Assembly (NCBI GenBank): GCA_017507905.1
Contig: JAFWAA010000021.1
Coordinates: 1-38,182, forward strand
From: Clostridia bacterium
GTDB lineage: Bacteria > Bacillota > Clostridia > Oscillospirales > CAG-272
DNA: 38,182 nt
Direction: 5' to 3'
Below are positions 1 to 7,420 of this stretch, piece after piece. The position numbers were made by a program, and so were the translations under genes. Under the pieces are notes generated by a model that did no database searches, was not told the DNA's origin, and saw only the letters and a program-made list of their open reading frames with translations. Numbering within the stretch: the first letter of the stretch is position 1; each line of letters opens with the position of its first letter.

Positions 1-62
1 TGTTGGGGTTTTATGTGGCGTGACATTGTCGCGGACCGTCGGGGACGCCGGTCCCTACACGG
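1..62 (+). repeat. Palindromic repeat of C type (truncated by window edge)
   Basis: The segment ends in a hairpin with arms GGACCG and CGGTCC followed by CTACAC. Close relatives lie at 20697-20752 (+), 4907-4964 (+, diverged) and about 4661-4717 (-). At 20668 and 4719 the same unit sits beside a second palindrome with arms GTAGGGGCGAAC / GTTCGCCCCTAC. No coding signal is present. It is one part of the mosaic repeat blocks in this window. Confidence 0.7.
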
Positions 63-100
63 CTTGTGCGTTATTCCTTCCGCGCGCCACAACTTTTCAC

Positions 101-216
101 CCTGCGGAGCAGGATATCATCGCGGAGCGATTTCATCCACCGGAGGTGGATATCATCCGTCGGCGGGGGTGTCCCTCGCCGACCGGATATCATTGCGTGG
201 GCGGCCAAGCCCACGC
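101..216 (-). repeat. Array of variable hairpins separated by a fixed 7-nt spacer (array 1)
   Basis: Five hairpins are separated by ATATCAT at 114-120, 150-156 and 187-193, and by ATTTCAT at 130-136. The hairpins are CCTGC-gga-GCAGG (101-113), CGC-gga-GCG (121-129), CCACC-gga-GGTGG (137-149), a longer imperfect one at 157-186, and GCGTGGGC / GCCCACGC (195-216). Stems differ but each pairs with itself, and the first three share a GGA loop. Read on the minus strand the spacer is ATGATAT, almost the GTGATAT spacer of the array at 37697-37768. The array abuts repeat A1. Confidence 0.75.
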
Positions 217-413
217 CCGGGCGAGGCTTCGAAGAAGTCCACGAGCGAGAGGGGCACAAACTAAAATCTGTACTGCAGTACGGGCGAACGAAAACTCCCC
301 TTAAAAGCATAGAAAAAGGAAGCACGTTGTTCGCACTTCCTTCCGAGGGTAGCAATCCTTTTTGTTGGGGAGTTTTGGGGGAGCTCGAGGGGACTTTTCC
401 AAAAGTCCCCTCG
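216..413 (-). repeat. Element A, copy 1
   Basis: Full-length copy of the A family. Read on the minus strand it opens with a hairpin (arms CGAGGGGACTTTT / AAAAGTCCCCTCG, 386-413). It continues through CCCCAAAACTCCCC, a second hairpin with arms GGAAG and CTTCC followed by a U run, GGGGAGTTTT, and ends in the conserved CTTCGAAGCCTCGCCC. It lies between array 1 and the sbcD promoter, so it is antisense to sbcD. No gene on its 5' side on the minus strand explains its orientation. Confidence 0.8.
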
Positions 414-463
414 AAAAAACCGCGTCCCCTAACCCGCGTCCCCACAAAAAATGGTTTTGGGGC

Positions 464-492
464 TTGCTATTTTGCAGGATCTGTGCTATACT
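464..492 (+). promoter_or_regulatory. Sigma-A-type promoter for the sbcD-like/sbcC-like pair
   Basis: TTGCTA at 464-469, a 17-bp spacer, and TATACT at 487-492. It lies 50 bp before the start codon, just downstream of element A copy 1. Confidence 0.65.
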
Positions 493-505
493 AAAAGGAG
501 AATTA

Positions 506-523
506 CGGCAGAGCACTCTGCCG
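506..523 (+). promoter_or_regulatory. Perfect leader hairpin before the sbcD-like ribosome binding site
   Basis: Arms CGGCAGAG (506-513) and CTCTGCCG (516-523) form a perfect stem in the predicted 5' leader. It ends directly before the AGGAAAGG ribosome binding site. It could modulate translation or mRNA stability; its role is inferred only from position. Confidence 0.5.
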
Positions 524-541
524 AGGAAAGGATGTGCCCCG

Positions 542-1606
542 ATGAAGCTGATCCACTGTGCCGACCTGCATCTGGATTCCCCCATGGAGTCGAATCTCCC
601 GCCCGAAAAGGCGCGCGAGCGCAAGAACGAGATCCTCTCTACCTTTGCAAAGCTCGTCCGCCTGGCCGAGGAGGGGGGCGTGGAGGCCATTCTCATCGCA
701 GGCGACCTCTTTGACGGTGACCGCGTATCCAAAAAGACGCGGCAATACGTCCTGGATCTGATGCGCATGCACCCCGCGATCCGCTTCTTCTACCTCGCGG
801 GCAATCACGACAGCGGCAACGCCCTGCGCCATGCGGAGGAGCGTCCCGAAAATCTCTACACCTTTGACGAGACCTGGCGCTCCTATTCCTTCGGTGACGT
901 GGTCATCACGGGCAGCGAGCGTCCCGACCCCGACACGCTCCGCCTCAAGGAGAACGACCTCAACATCCTGCTTCTGCACGGGCAGGAGCGCGCAGGAAAG
1001 GGAAGCGGACGGGAGGACGTCATCTCCTTTTCCGCCCTCAAAAACAAGCATATCGATTACATCGCCCTCGGGCACCTGCACGAATACCGCAAGGCACAGA
1101 TCGATCCCCGTTGCACCGCCTGCTACAGCGGCTGCCTTGAGGGACGCGGCTTTGACGAGTGCGGCGAGAAGGGCTACGTCCTGCTCGAAACGGCAAACGG
1201 ACGCATCTCCCACCGCTTCGTGCCCCTGGCCTACCGCCGTCTGCACACCGTCACCTGCGACGTCAGCGAGTTTTCTACACAGCTCGAGCTTGAGGAGAGA
1301 CTGCTCTCGGCCGTGGAGCAGATTTCCGCACGCGATATGGTCAAGGTGATCCTTACGGGCAAGGTTCCCGCCGAGGCGCAAAAGGATACGGCGCACCTGC
1401 GGCAGGTGCTGTCCGAGCGCTTTTACTTTGCCAAGCTCGCCGACGAAACGCGCCTTCTCATTCGTCCCGAGGATTATCGCAACGATATTTCCCTCAAGGG
1501 GGAATTCGTGCGCCGCGTGATGGCGTCGAGCCTTACCGAAACAGAAAAAGAACGCATCATCGCCTGCGGATTCCGCGCGCTGAGCGGAGAGGAGATCGGA
1601 ATATGA
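542..1606 (+). CDS. SbcD/YhaO-type metallophosphoesterase, DNA repair exonuclease subunit
   Basis: A 354-residue calcineurin-like phosphoesterase of the SbcD/Mre11 class, expected to be a Mn-dependent nuclease acting on DNA ends or hairpins with the ATPase encoded next. The metal-binding motifs are all visible: D8-x-H10, G54-D55 (GDLFDGD), G87-N-H-D90, H146 (LLHGQE) and G-H178-L-H180. The ATG at 542 follows AGGAAAGG and begins with the canonical MKLIHCADLHLD. The frame is open upstream to 362, but that part lies in repeat A. The gene overlaps the next by ATGA, so the two are probably translationally coupled. The pairing with an ATPase carrying membrane segments fits the YhaO/YhaN branch better than classical SbcD/SbcC. 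Confidence 0.92.
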   Translation: MKLIHCADLHLDSPMESNLPPEKARERKNEILSTFAKLVRLAEEGGVEAILIAGDLFDGDRVSKKTRQYVLDLMRMHPAIRFFYLAGNHDSGNALRHAEERPENLYTFDETWRSYSFGDVVITGSERPDPDTLRLKENDLNILLLHGQERAGKGSGREDVISFSALKNKHIDYIALGHLHEYRKAQIDPRCTACYSGCLEGRGFDECGEKGYVLLETANGRISHRFVPLAYRRLHTVTCDVSEFSTQLELEERLLSAVEQISARDMVKVILTGKVPAEAQKDTAHLRQVLSERFYFAKLADETRLLIRPEDYRNDISLKGEFVRRVMASSLTETEKERIIACGFRALSGEEIGI

Positions 1607-4197
1607 AGCTTTTACGTTTGCACATCGAAAACTTCGGCACGCTTGCCGATTATGATCTCGACCTTCGGGAGGGACTGAATCTGCTCTATCAGCCCAACGG
1701 CTGGGGCAAGAGCACGCTGGCCGTCTTCATCAAGGCCATGCTCTACGGTCTTCCCACCTCGTCCAAGCGCTCGCTGGACGAGAACGAACGCAAGAAATAC
1801 ACCCCCTGGCAGGGCGGCGTCTACGGCGGAAGCCTGGAGTTCGTCTGCCAAAAGGGCGCCTTCCGCGTGGAGCGCTTCTTTGCGGCCAAGGAGAGCGGCG
1901 ACACCTTCGCCCTCTACGATCTTGCCACCAATCTGCCCTCCAACGCCTTTTCCGCCTCCCTTGGCGAGGAGCTGTTTGGCGTGGACGCCGACGGCTTTGA
2001 GCGCACCACCTATCTCTCCCAGCGCGAGACGGGTCCCGTGGGCGGCAACAACAGCATTTCCGCAAAGCTTGGCAATTTGCTTGACGACGTGGACGACATC
2101 GGCAGCTTTGACGAGGCGCTCGAGGCGCTGGAAAAGCGCAGACGCTTCTACGTGATGACGGGCAACCGCGGCGCCATCGCCGAGGCCGAGCAGGAGAAGC
2201 TGGAGAAAACGCACGAGGCCGAGCGGCTCTCTCGCGTACGCGAAGCCCTGCAAGCCCAGGAGGAAGAAAGACGTGAACTGGCGGACGAGCTTGGCGCACG
2301 CCAAAAGCTGCTTGCCGCCACGCAGGAGCAGCTCCGCGAGATCGGTGCTTTGCGCGAGCGCGCGGCACAGATCGAGCATAAGAACCGCATGATGGAGGAG
2401 CTCGCCGAGCTCGCCCAGCAGAAAAAGACCATCAAGGAGGCCTTTGGGGGACTGATCCCCACGGCCAGCGAATACGCCGAGGCCAACCGCGTGTACGAGG
2501 AGCTGAAAAGCACGCACGCCCGTCTTGGCGCAATTCCCACCGTTTCTCCCGACGCCGAGGTGCTTGCCGACCTGCGCCGCAAATATCCGCGCGGTGTTCC
2601 TGCGCGTGAGCGCATCGACAAGCTTTCGGCCGCCAACGCACAGCTCCGTGCTCTGCGCGAGCGCCGTTCGGTTCTGCAGGGGGCGCAAACCGCCGATCCC
2701 TCAGACGTCCGCTTTGCCAAGGGCATTCCTGCGGACGCACGCATCGAAGCAGGCTTTACCCGTCTTGGCGAAGCCAAAAAGCATCAGCAAAACGCCGTTA
2801 GCTACGAGGAGCGTCTGCGCGCGATCCCCGCAAAGAAGCCCATGCTTCCTCTTTCGATCGCGGCCATCGCCGTCGGAGCACTTGGCCTGATCCTTGCCTT
2901 TATTCCCGCCCTTGGCGGCGCGCGCATCGCACTTGGCCTGGTTGGCGCACTCTTCCTTCTCGCGGGAGCGATCCTCCTGCCCACCACGCTCCGCCGCAAC
3001 AAGCAGCGCGACACGGACGTTGCCCGTCTTGAGCGTGCCATCGCCAAGAACCGCGCGGCAGAGACGGCCGCCCTGCAGGAGGTCGCGGCCTTCCTGAACG
3101 AATATGGCATGTCCCCTGCGGAGGATCCCGACCGCGCGCTTGCCGAGCTGCGCGTTCTGGCCACGCAGTACCGCGCGACCCTGCGTCAGCGCGAGCGTAT
3201 TGCCGCCGAGCTTATTGAGGTAGACAAGCGCTACGACGCCTTTTTGGAGTATCTGCGCGCGTCCTTCCCGAGCACGCCGCGCAAGGAGGATTACCAGGAG
3301 GAGCTGGACACGCTCCTGCAGGAGTCCACGTTGCTTGCCCGTCTGGAGGCGGACGAGCTTCGTCGCATCAACGATCGCGCCACGGCCGAGCAGGCCATCA
3401 AGGATCTGCAGGAGCAGCTGTTGCCCTTCCTGCGCCGCTACGATCCGCAGGGTAAGCTCCGCGCAGGGGATTGCCTTGCCGCCATCTCCGAGCAGATGAC
3501 CGAGCATCACCGCATCAGCGCCGACCTGCAGCGCAAGGAGCGTCAGCTTCGCCAGTTCATGCAAGAGAAAAAGCTGGACGGCAATTCGGTCGCTGTGACC
3601 ACCGAGGAGATCGACCGCATTCGCGCCGACGAGATCCGTCTGCAAAAGGAGATCGCCGCCCTGCAGGAAAAGCAGGCCAACCTCACGAGCGCCATTGACC
3701 GTCTGGAGACCGAGGTCGACCGTTTGCCCGCGGTCAACGAGCAGATCCGCGAGCTGACCGAGCGCATTTCGCGTTATAAAGAAAACAGCGCCACCATCTC
3801 GGCCACCGAAAAGTTCCTTTCGGAGGCAAAGGTCGCTCTCTCCACGCGCTACCTTGGCGGTATGCAGGAGAGCTTTGACAAATTCATGGCGCATCTTCTG
3901 GGCGACTCTGCTCCCGAGTCCGCGCTGGACGCCTCCTTTGAGGTCCGCCTCCGCGAAAAAGGACAAAGCCGCACGATGGAGAGCTTCAGCCGCGGCTGGA
4001 GAGACACGGTGCGCTTCTGCCTGCGCTTGGCACTTTCGGACGCCCTCTACGCCGAAGGCGAAAAGCCCTTCCTCCTCCTGGACGACCCCTTCGTCAACCT
4101 GGACGAGCAACGCCTTGCCGCCGCGCGCAAGCTCCTCTCCGCTCTCTCGAACGACTACCAGATCCTCTACATGATGTGCCACTCCGACCGCAAATAA
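1603..4197 (+). CDS. SbcC/YhaN-type coiled-coil AAA ATPase with central membrane hairpin
   Basis: An 864-residue SMC-like ATPase. The Walker A is PNGWGKST (31-38). Long heptad-like, Glu/Arg/Leu-rich coiled coils occupy about 180-400 and 460-740. The ABC-type signature is SRGW (796-799), and the Walker B is LLLDD (824-828). Two hydrophobic segments at about 411-460, in the middle of the coiled coil, look like a transmembrane hairpin, which is typical of YhaN-like proteins and absent from classical SbcC. The ATG overlaps the preceding stop by four bases. The likely role is DNA end or hairpin processing with the phosphoesterase, possibly at the membrane. No Cys-x-x-Cys zinc hook is evident. Element A copy 2 begins 30 bp after the stop. 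Confidence 0.9.
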   Translation: MKLLRLHIENFGTLADYDLDLREGLNLLYQPNGWGKSTLAVFIKAMLYGLPTSSKRSLDENERKKYTPWQGGVYGGSLEFVCQKGAFRVERFFAAKESGDTFALYDLATNLPSNAFSASLGEELFGVDADGFERTTYLSQRETGPVGGNNSISAKLGNLLDDVDDIGSFDEALEALEKRRRFYVMTGNRGAIAEAEQEKLEKTHEAERLSRVREALQAQEEERRELADELGARQKLLAATQEQLREIGALRERAAQIEHKNRMMEELAELAQQKKTIKEAFGGLIPTASEYAEANRVYEELKSTHARLGAIPTVSPDAEVLADLRRKYPRGVPARERIDKLSAANAQLRALRERRSVLQGAQTADPSDVRFAKGIPADARIEAGFTRLGEAKKHQQNAVSYEERLRAIPAKKPMLPLSIAAIAVGALGLILAFIPALGGARIALGLVGALFLLAGAILLPTTLRRNKQRDTDVARLERAIAKNRAAETAALQEVAAFLNEYGMSPAEDPDRALAELRVLATQYRATLRQRERIAAELIEVDKRYDAFLEYLRASFPSTPRKEDYQEELDTLLQESTLLARLEADELRRINDRATAEQAIKDLQEQLLPFLRRYDPQGKLRAGDCLAAISEQMTEHHRISADLQRKERQLRQFMQEKKLDGNSVAVTTEEIDRIRADEIRLQKEIAALQEKQANLTSAIDRLETEVDRLPAVNEQIRELTERISRYKENSATISATEKFLSEAKVALSTRYLGGMQESFDKFMAHLLGDSAPESALDASFEVRLREKGQSRTMESFSRGWRDTVRFCLRLALSDALYAEGEKPFLLLDDPFVNLDEQRLAAARKLLSALSNDYQILYMMCHSDRK

Positions 4198-4227
4198 TCG
4201 CGGCGTGTGGGGAAGACGAGGATTTTT

Positions 4228-4447
4228 GTGGGGGACTTTTTGAAAAAAGTCCCCCACACCCCCCCAAAAACTCCCCAAACAAAAATATGGCTACCCATGA
4301 AAGGAAGTGCGAACAACGCGCTTCCTTTTTTTGTGTGGTGAGGGGGAGTTTTCGCGTACCCGCACTGCAATACAGACTCCGGTTTCTGCCCCGCTCGCTT
4401 ATAGACTTCTTCGAAGCCTCGCCCTACGGGGTGTTTGCGAATAGAGG
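4228..4447 (+). repeat. Element A, copy 2 (3' of the sbcC-like gene, terminator-like)
   Basis: Full-length sense copy. The first hairpin has arms GTGGGGGACTTTTT / AAAAAGTCCCCCAC (4228-4257). A second hairpin with arms GGAAGTGCG / CGCGCTTCC is followed by seven Ts, like an intrinsic terminator. AAAACTCCCC before it and GGGGAGTTT after it are complementary and could enclose it. The copy ends in CTTCGAAGCCTCGCCC. As the only recognisable terminator after the sbcC-like gene, it probably ends that transcript. Confidence 0.8.
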
Positions 4448-4451
4448 CGAC

Positions 4452-4720
4452 TCCTCATCCACCGCTGCCGCGGTCCCCCTTCTCCCGCAGGAGAAGGCTT
4501 TGGTTCCCGCGCCGTTTTAAGTTTGCGCGTAGCCGTATAAACGGGTGGCACATTTCAGCAATTTGTTGCCGTTAGCGGAAAATTTGGTAGCCTTCTCCAG
4601 TGGGAGAAGGTGGCACCCGTAGGGTGACGGATGAGGTGTTCCAAAGCAAAACTAACTTCTGTAGGGACCGGCGTCCGCGACGGTCCGCAAAATCTGTGCC
4701 ACATAATACCCCAACACCGT
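4452..4720 (+). repeat. Composite palindrome block (E1, E2, C type)
   Basis: Contains an E element in minus orientation (4452-4498), an E element in plus orientation (4590-4636) and a minus-oriented C palindrome (about 4661-4717). The whole block is matched, inverted, at about 20697-20990, including the non-palindromic stretches between the hairpins (for example GTTAGCGGAAAATTTGGTAG at 4571-4590). The two are therefore copies of one composite repeat. No coding potential is evident. Confidence 0.7.
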
Positions 4721-4964
4721 AGGGGCGAACTGAGTTCGCCCGACCGAGAGTAACTAAAATAAGCCTCTCCCCATGGGAGAGGTGGCACGGCTTGCCGTGA
4801 CGGAGAGGGCTTTTTCTCACCTCTCACCCGCTTCGCGGGAGCTCCCCCTGAGGGGGAGCCTAATGTTAGAACCACTTGGCTGGGCGAACACAGTTCGCCC
4901 CTACACGCAAGAAATGTTATGCGACGAAAATCCACGGACCGTCGCGGACGCCGGTCCCTACACA
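4719..4964. repeat. Mosaic of palindromes (D, E3, C types)
   Basis: Holds a GTAGGGGCGAAC-type palindrome (4719-4745), an E element (4763-4809: stem CCTCTCCC / GGGAGAGG, junction GGTGGC, stem ACGG / CCGT, then GACGGAGAGGG), a GCTCCCCCTGAGGGGGAGC hairpin near 4841-4859, another GGGCGAAC palindrome (4884-4908) and a C-type palindrome (4935-4964). Together with its neighbours it fills the interval between the sbcC-like gene and the next gene. Confidence 0.65.
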
Positions 4965-4995
4965 AGATTGCTTTGCTTTGAAACGCCTCCCCCAC

Positions 4996-5208
4996 TATTC
5001 GCTCACTTCCCGTAGGGCGAGGCTTCGAAGAAGTCTATAAGCGATCGGGGCACAAACCAAAATCTGCGCCGCACAAACGGCGAGCGAAAACTCCCCTTGA
5101 AGGCATAGAAAAAGGAAGCGCGTTGTTCGCACTTCCTTCCATGGGTATCTATTCCTTTTTTGGGGAGTTTTGGGGGAGCTCGAGGGGACTTTTTCAAAAG
5201 TCCCCTCG
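4996..5208 (-). repeat. Element A, copy 3 (3' of the GH-like gene)
   Basis: Full-length copy, sense to the minus-strand gene ending at 5281. Its first hairpin uses arms CGAGGGGACTTTT / AAAAGTCCCCTCG (5181-5208), a paired change relative to the GTGGGGG version. A partial duplicate of the hairpin (CTTTTTCAAAAGTCCCCTCG) follows at about 5243-5262, between this copy and the gene. Confidence 0.8.
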
Positions 5209-5280
5209 AATAACCGCGTCCCCCACAAAAACCGCGCGGCTTTTTCAAAAGTCCCCTCGAATAAATCTCTCACCTCTGCG

Positions 5281-7239
5281 TTAAAGCTCTGCGATCGCAA
5301 CGTCGCCTGCGGGAACGGTCGTGCCGCACAGCGTGCAGTCCTCGCGGCTGTCATTCCAAAGAGCCAGGATCTTACGGTTGCCGAGCGTATATTGAACGCC
5401 GTGTATGCCCTGCGGCAGATCGATCGAAGGCAGATCGTAGATGCCATCGGTGAAGAAATCAAGATAAGCGTGCCGCAGATCGGTCAGTTTCTTGATCAGA
5501 GCCGAGTAATTGGGGCAATCGTTCATGGTATCGATGCGGCAGCGGTAAAGACCGACGTCGAACAGCAGGCCGTGGATGAAGGCATAATTCAGTTCACGGC
5601 GGTAGATCGCCTTCTCGTCGTGCGCCATACGGTTGGATGTCAGCACCTCGGGGAAGGTGTAACGGTAAAGGTAGGGATAAGCGCTCTCCTCGAGCGACGT
5701 ACCCGGGCCGATGCCGTGGGTGAAGTCGAGCAGGGGACTGATGCGGTCGGATGTTCTCTCACTGCCGAACCATTGATCCTCATCCACCATCTCGCGGATG
5801 CGCTTGACCGTATCCACGCGGAATTGTGGCTCAACGTCAATGCGATCGCCATGATCATGGGAGCGGTCAAAGCAAAGGCGGAAGCCACAGCTGAGCTGAT
5901 CGAAAAAGGTGCCGCCCGAGCCAAGCTCCAGATGGCGATGTGCCAGCTCCTCGACCTTATCACGCCATTGGGGCGTGCCGAGACAAGCACAGACAAAGGT
6001 CTTGAGCCCCCCGTAGCGGAGCATCGTGCCGTTGTTAGAGAAGTTGTAATACTCACGGTACTCCTGCATCTCGATGTTCTTCATGGTGTATTTCCACCCT
6101 TCGTCCCGATAATAATCGGTGTTGACGTCGACGAGGTGACCGTTGGCGTAAAGCACCACTTTACCGCCCAGTTCGTTGATCTCTCGAATGGCATTGCGCA
6201 GGGTGTCAGCACCTCCAAGCTCTTCGTCCGGCCGGTAGTTGGGATAGCCGCTATCCATACCCTCCTGCCACCAGGCAAAGAGCAGGATCATGCGAATGCC
6301 GTACTTGGCGCCCTCGCGGTAAATTCGGGGCAGATCGTGATACGTGTGAAAGATCTCACCGTATTGATGTTTCAGAATGATACGTTGCCAGCCGTGAAGC
6401 GGTTTGATGCTCTCCTTTTGGCGGATACGGCCATTTTCGTCAAGGATATCCGCGAGATAGGTACGATTGGACCATGCGCGGTAGGAAGCGGCCTCCTCAC
6501 GCCAGTCGGTATCGTAGACGGCGAGGCGGTAACCCTCCAGCGTAAGCGTCTCGCCGGGAAGGACGGCAGGATAGGAGCTAACGGTCATGATCAAGCGGGT
6601 ATCCTTCTCCTCGCGGGGACCTGTGCCGAGCACGAAACCGCTGATGCGACAGGTCTCGTCGCGACGGGAGAGAGCCAGCGTATGATCACCGTTTTGCAGA
6701 CAGATCCAAGGCATGGACATCTGTCCGGGATAGGTGTGACGGCGCCAGATGTTTTTGTAGTCCGCAGCCATGTATTCGGTGTGCGCTTTTTGGACGTAGC
6801 TGAGCGGATCTGTCACGCGCTGTCCGAGTGCCATTGGCAGATACAGAACATCCTTTTTGCTTTGCTCTGCGGGATAAGCGATTTCAAACAAGGGATATTG
6901 CAGCTCGTTGACGCGTACCTTGCTTCGATTGTCGATCTCGGCGGCATATTCCAATGCGCCGTTTATCTGACGGACGGTCAGCGTCAGTGCAATGGGATAG
7001 GTGTTTCCATCCTCGGCAAGGAGATCGTCATAGTGAACGGTCAGCGTGTCGCCCTCATGGCGGATGGCGGCAGGCGTCTGCGCGTGAGAATAGACGCCAA
7101 GCTCATTGTTTTTGCCCACCTGACAGAAATCCAGATGGAGCCGCCAAAAATCGGCATCCGCTTTGAAGAGAGGGGTATAGCTTTCCGACGAGAAGGTCAA
7201 CGTATTGCGCTCGAATTGAATATGTAAAGTGTTTTGCAT
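5281..7239 (-). CDS. Glycoside-hydrolase-like protein (DUF6259-like TIM barrel)
   Basis: A 652-residue protein without signal peptide or membrane segment. About 250 N-terminal residues look like a beta-sandwich. A likely (beta/alpha)8 barrel follows, with segments such as GIRMILLFAWWQEGMDSG, KVVLYANGHLVDV and GGTFFDQLSCGF, and a small C-terminal beta domain. The layout resembles the DUF6259 group of putative carbohydrate-active enzymes; substrate and catalytic residues cannot be assigned with confidence. The start at 7239 follows a strong AGGAGGT. The gene is apparently monocistronic, flanked by element A copies 3 and 4, and its third-codon GC looks somewhat lower than in neighbouring genes. 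The long open frame on the opposite strand is a shadow. Confidence 0.72.
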   Translation of the reverse strand: MQNTLHIQFERNTLTFSSESYTPLFKADADFWRLHLDFCQVGKNNELGVYSHAQTPAAIRHEGDTLTVHYDDLLAEDGNTYPIALTLTVRQINGALEYAAEIDNRSKVRVNELQYPLFEIAYPAEQSKKDVLYLPMALGQRVTDPLSYVQKAHTEYMAADYKNIWRRHTYPGQMSMPWICLQNGDHTLALSRRDETCRISGFVLGTGPREEKDTRLIMTVSSYPAVLPGETLTLEGYRLAVYDTDWREEAASYRAWSNRTYLADILDENGRIRQKESIKPLHGWQRIILKHQYGEIFHTYHDLPRIYREGAKYGIRMILLFAWWQEGMDSGYPNYRPDEELGGADTLRNAIREINELGGKVVLYANGHLVDVNTDYYRDEGWKYTMKNIEMQEYREYYNFSNNGTMLRYGGLKTFVCACLGTPQWRDKVEELAHRHLELGSGGTFFDQLSCGFRLCFDRSHDHGDRIDVEPQFRVDTVKRIREMVDEDQWFGSERTSDRISPLLDFTHGIGPGTSLEESAYPYLYRYTFPEVLTSNRMAHDEKAIYRRELNYAFIHGLLFDVGLYRCRIDTMNDCPNYSALIKKLTDLRHAYLDFFTDGIYDLPSIDLPQGIHGVQYTLGNRKILALWNDSREDCTLCGTTVPAGDVAIAEL

Positions 7240-7313
7240 AAGTGGTACCTCCTATACGGTTTATTTTATGATCAAACAACACGGCACAAAAAGCAGACGG
7301 ATATAAGAGTACG

Positions 7314-7404
7314 CACCTTTGTTCGCACTTCCTTTTTTTCGTATCTATTCCTCTTTTGGGGAGTTTTTGGGAAGCGCGAGGGGCCTTTTTCAAAAGGCCC
7401 CTCG
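7314..7404 (-). repeat. Element A, copy 4 (truncated, 3' of pmbA)
   Basis: Only the 5' half of the element is present on the minus strand. The first hairpin, CGAGGGGCCTTTT / AAAAGGCCCCTCG (7377-7404), carries a paired A-T to C-G change. The copy breaks off within the second hairpin, leaving GGAAGTGCGAAC. The hairpin starts 17 bp after the pmbA stop and may serve as its terminator. Confidence 0.75.
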
Positions 7405-7420
7405 AAAAAACACTACCCGC

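Noticed and set aside
219-541. Upstream extension of the sbcD-like protein to 362 and other small frames inside element A
   Set aside because: The same peptides appear at every copy of the repeat because the DNA is repeated; no ribosome binding sites, and the family start is at 542.
5170-7227. Long plus-strand open frame of 685 codons opposite the GH-like gene
   Set aside because: It lies wholly opposite a gene with a strong ribosome binding site and enzyme-like sequence; the plus-strand product has no recognisable domain and begins inside element A.
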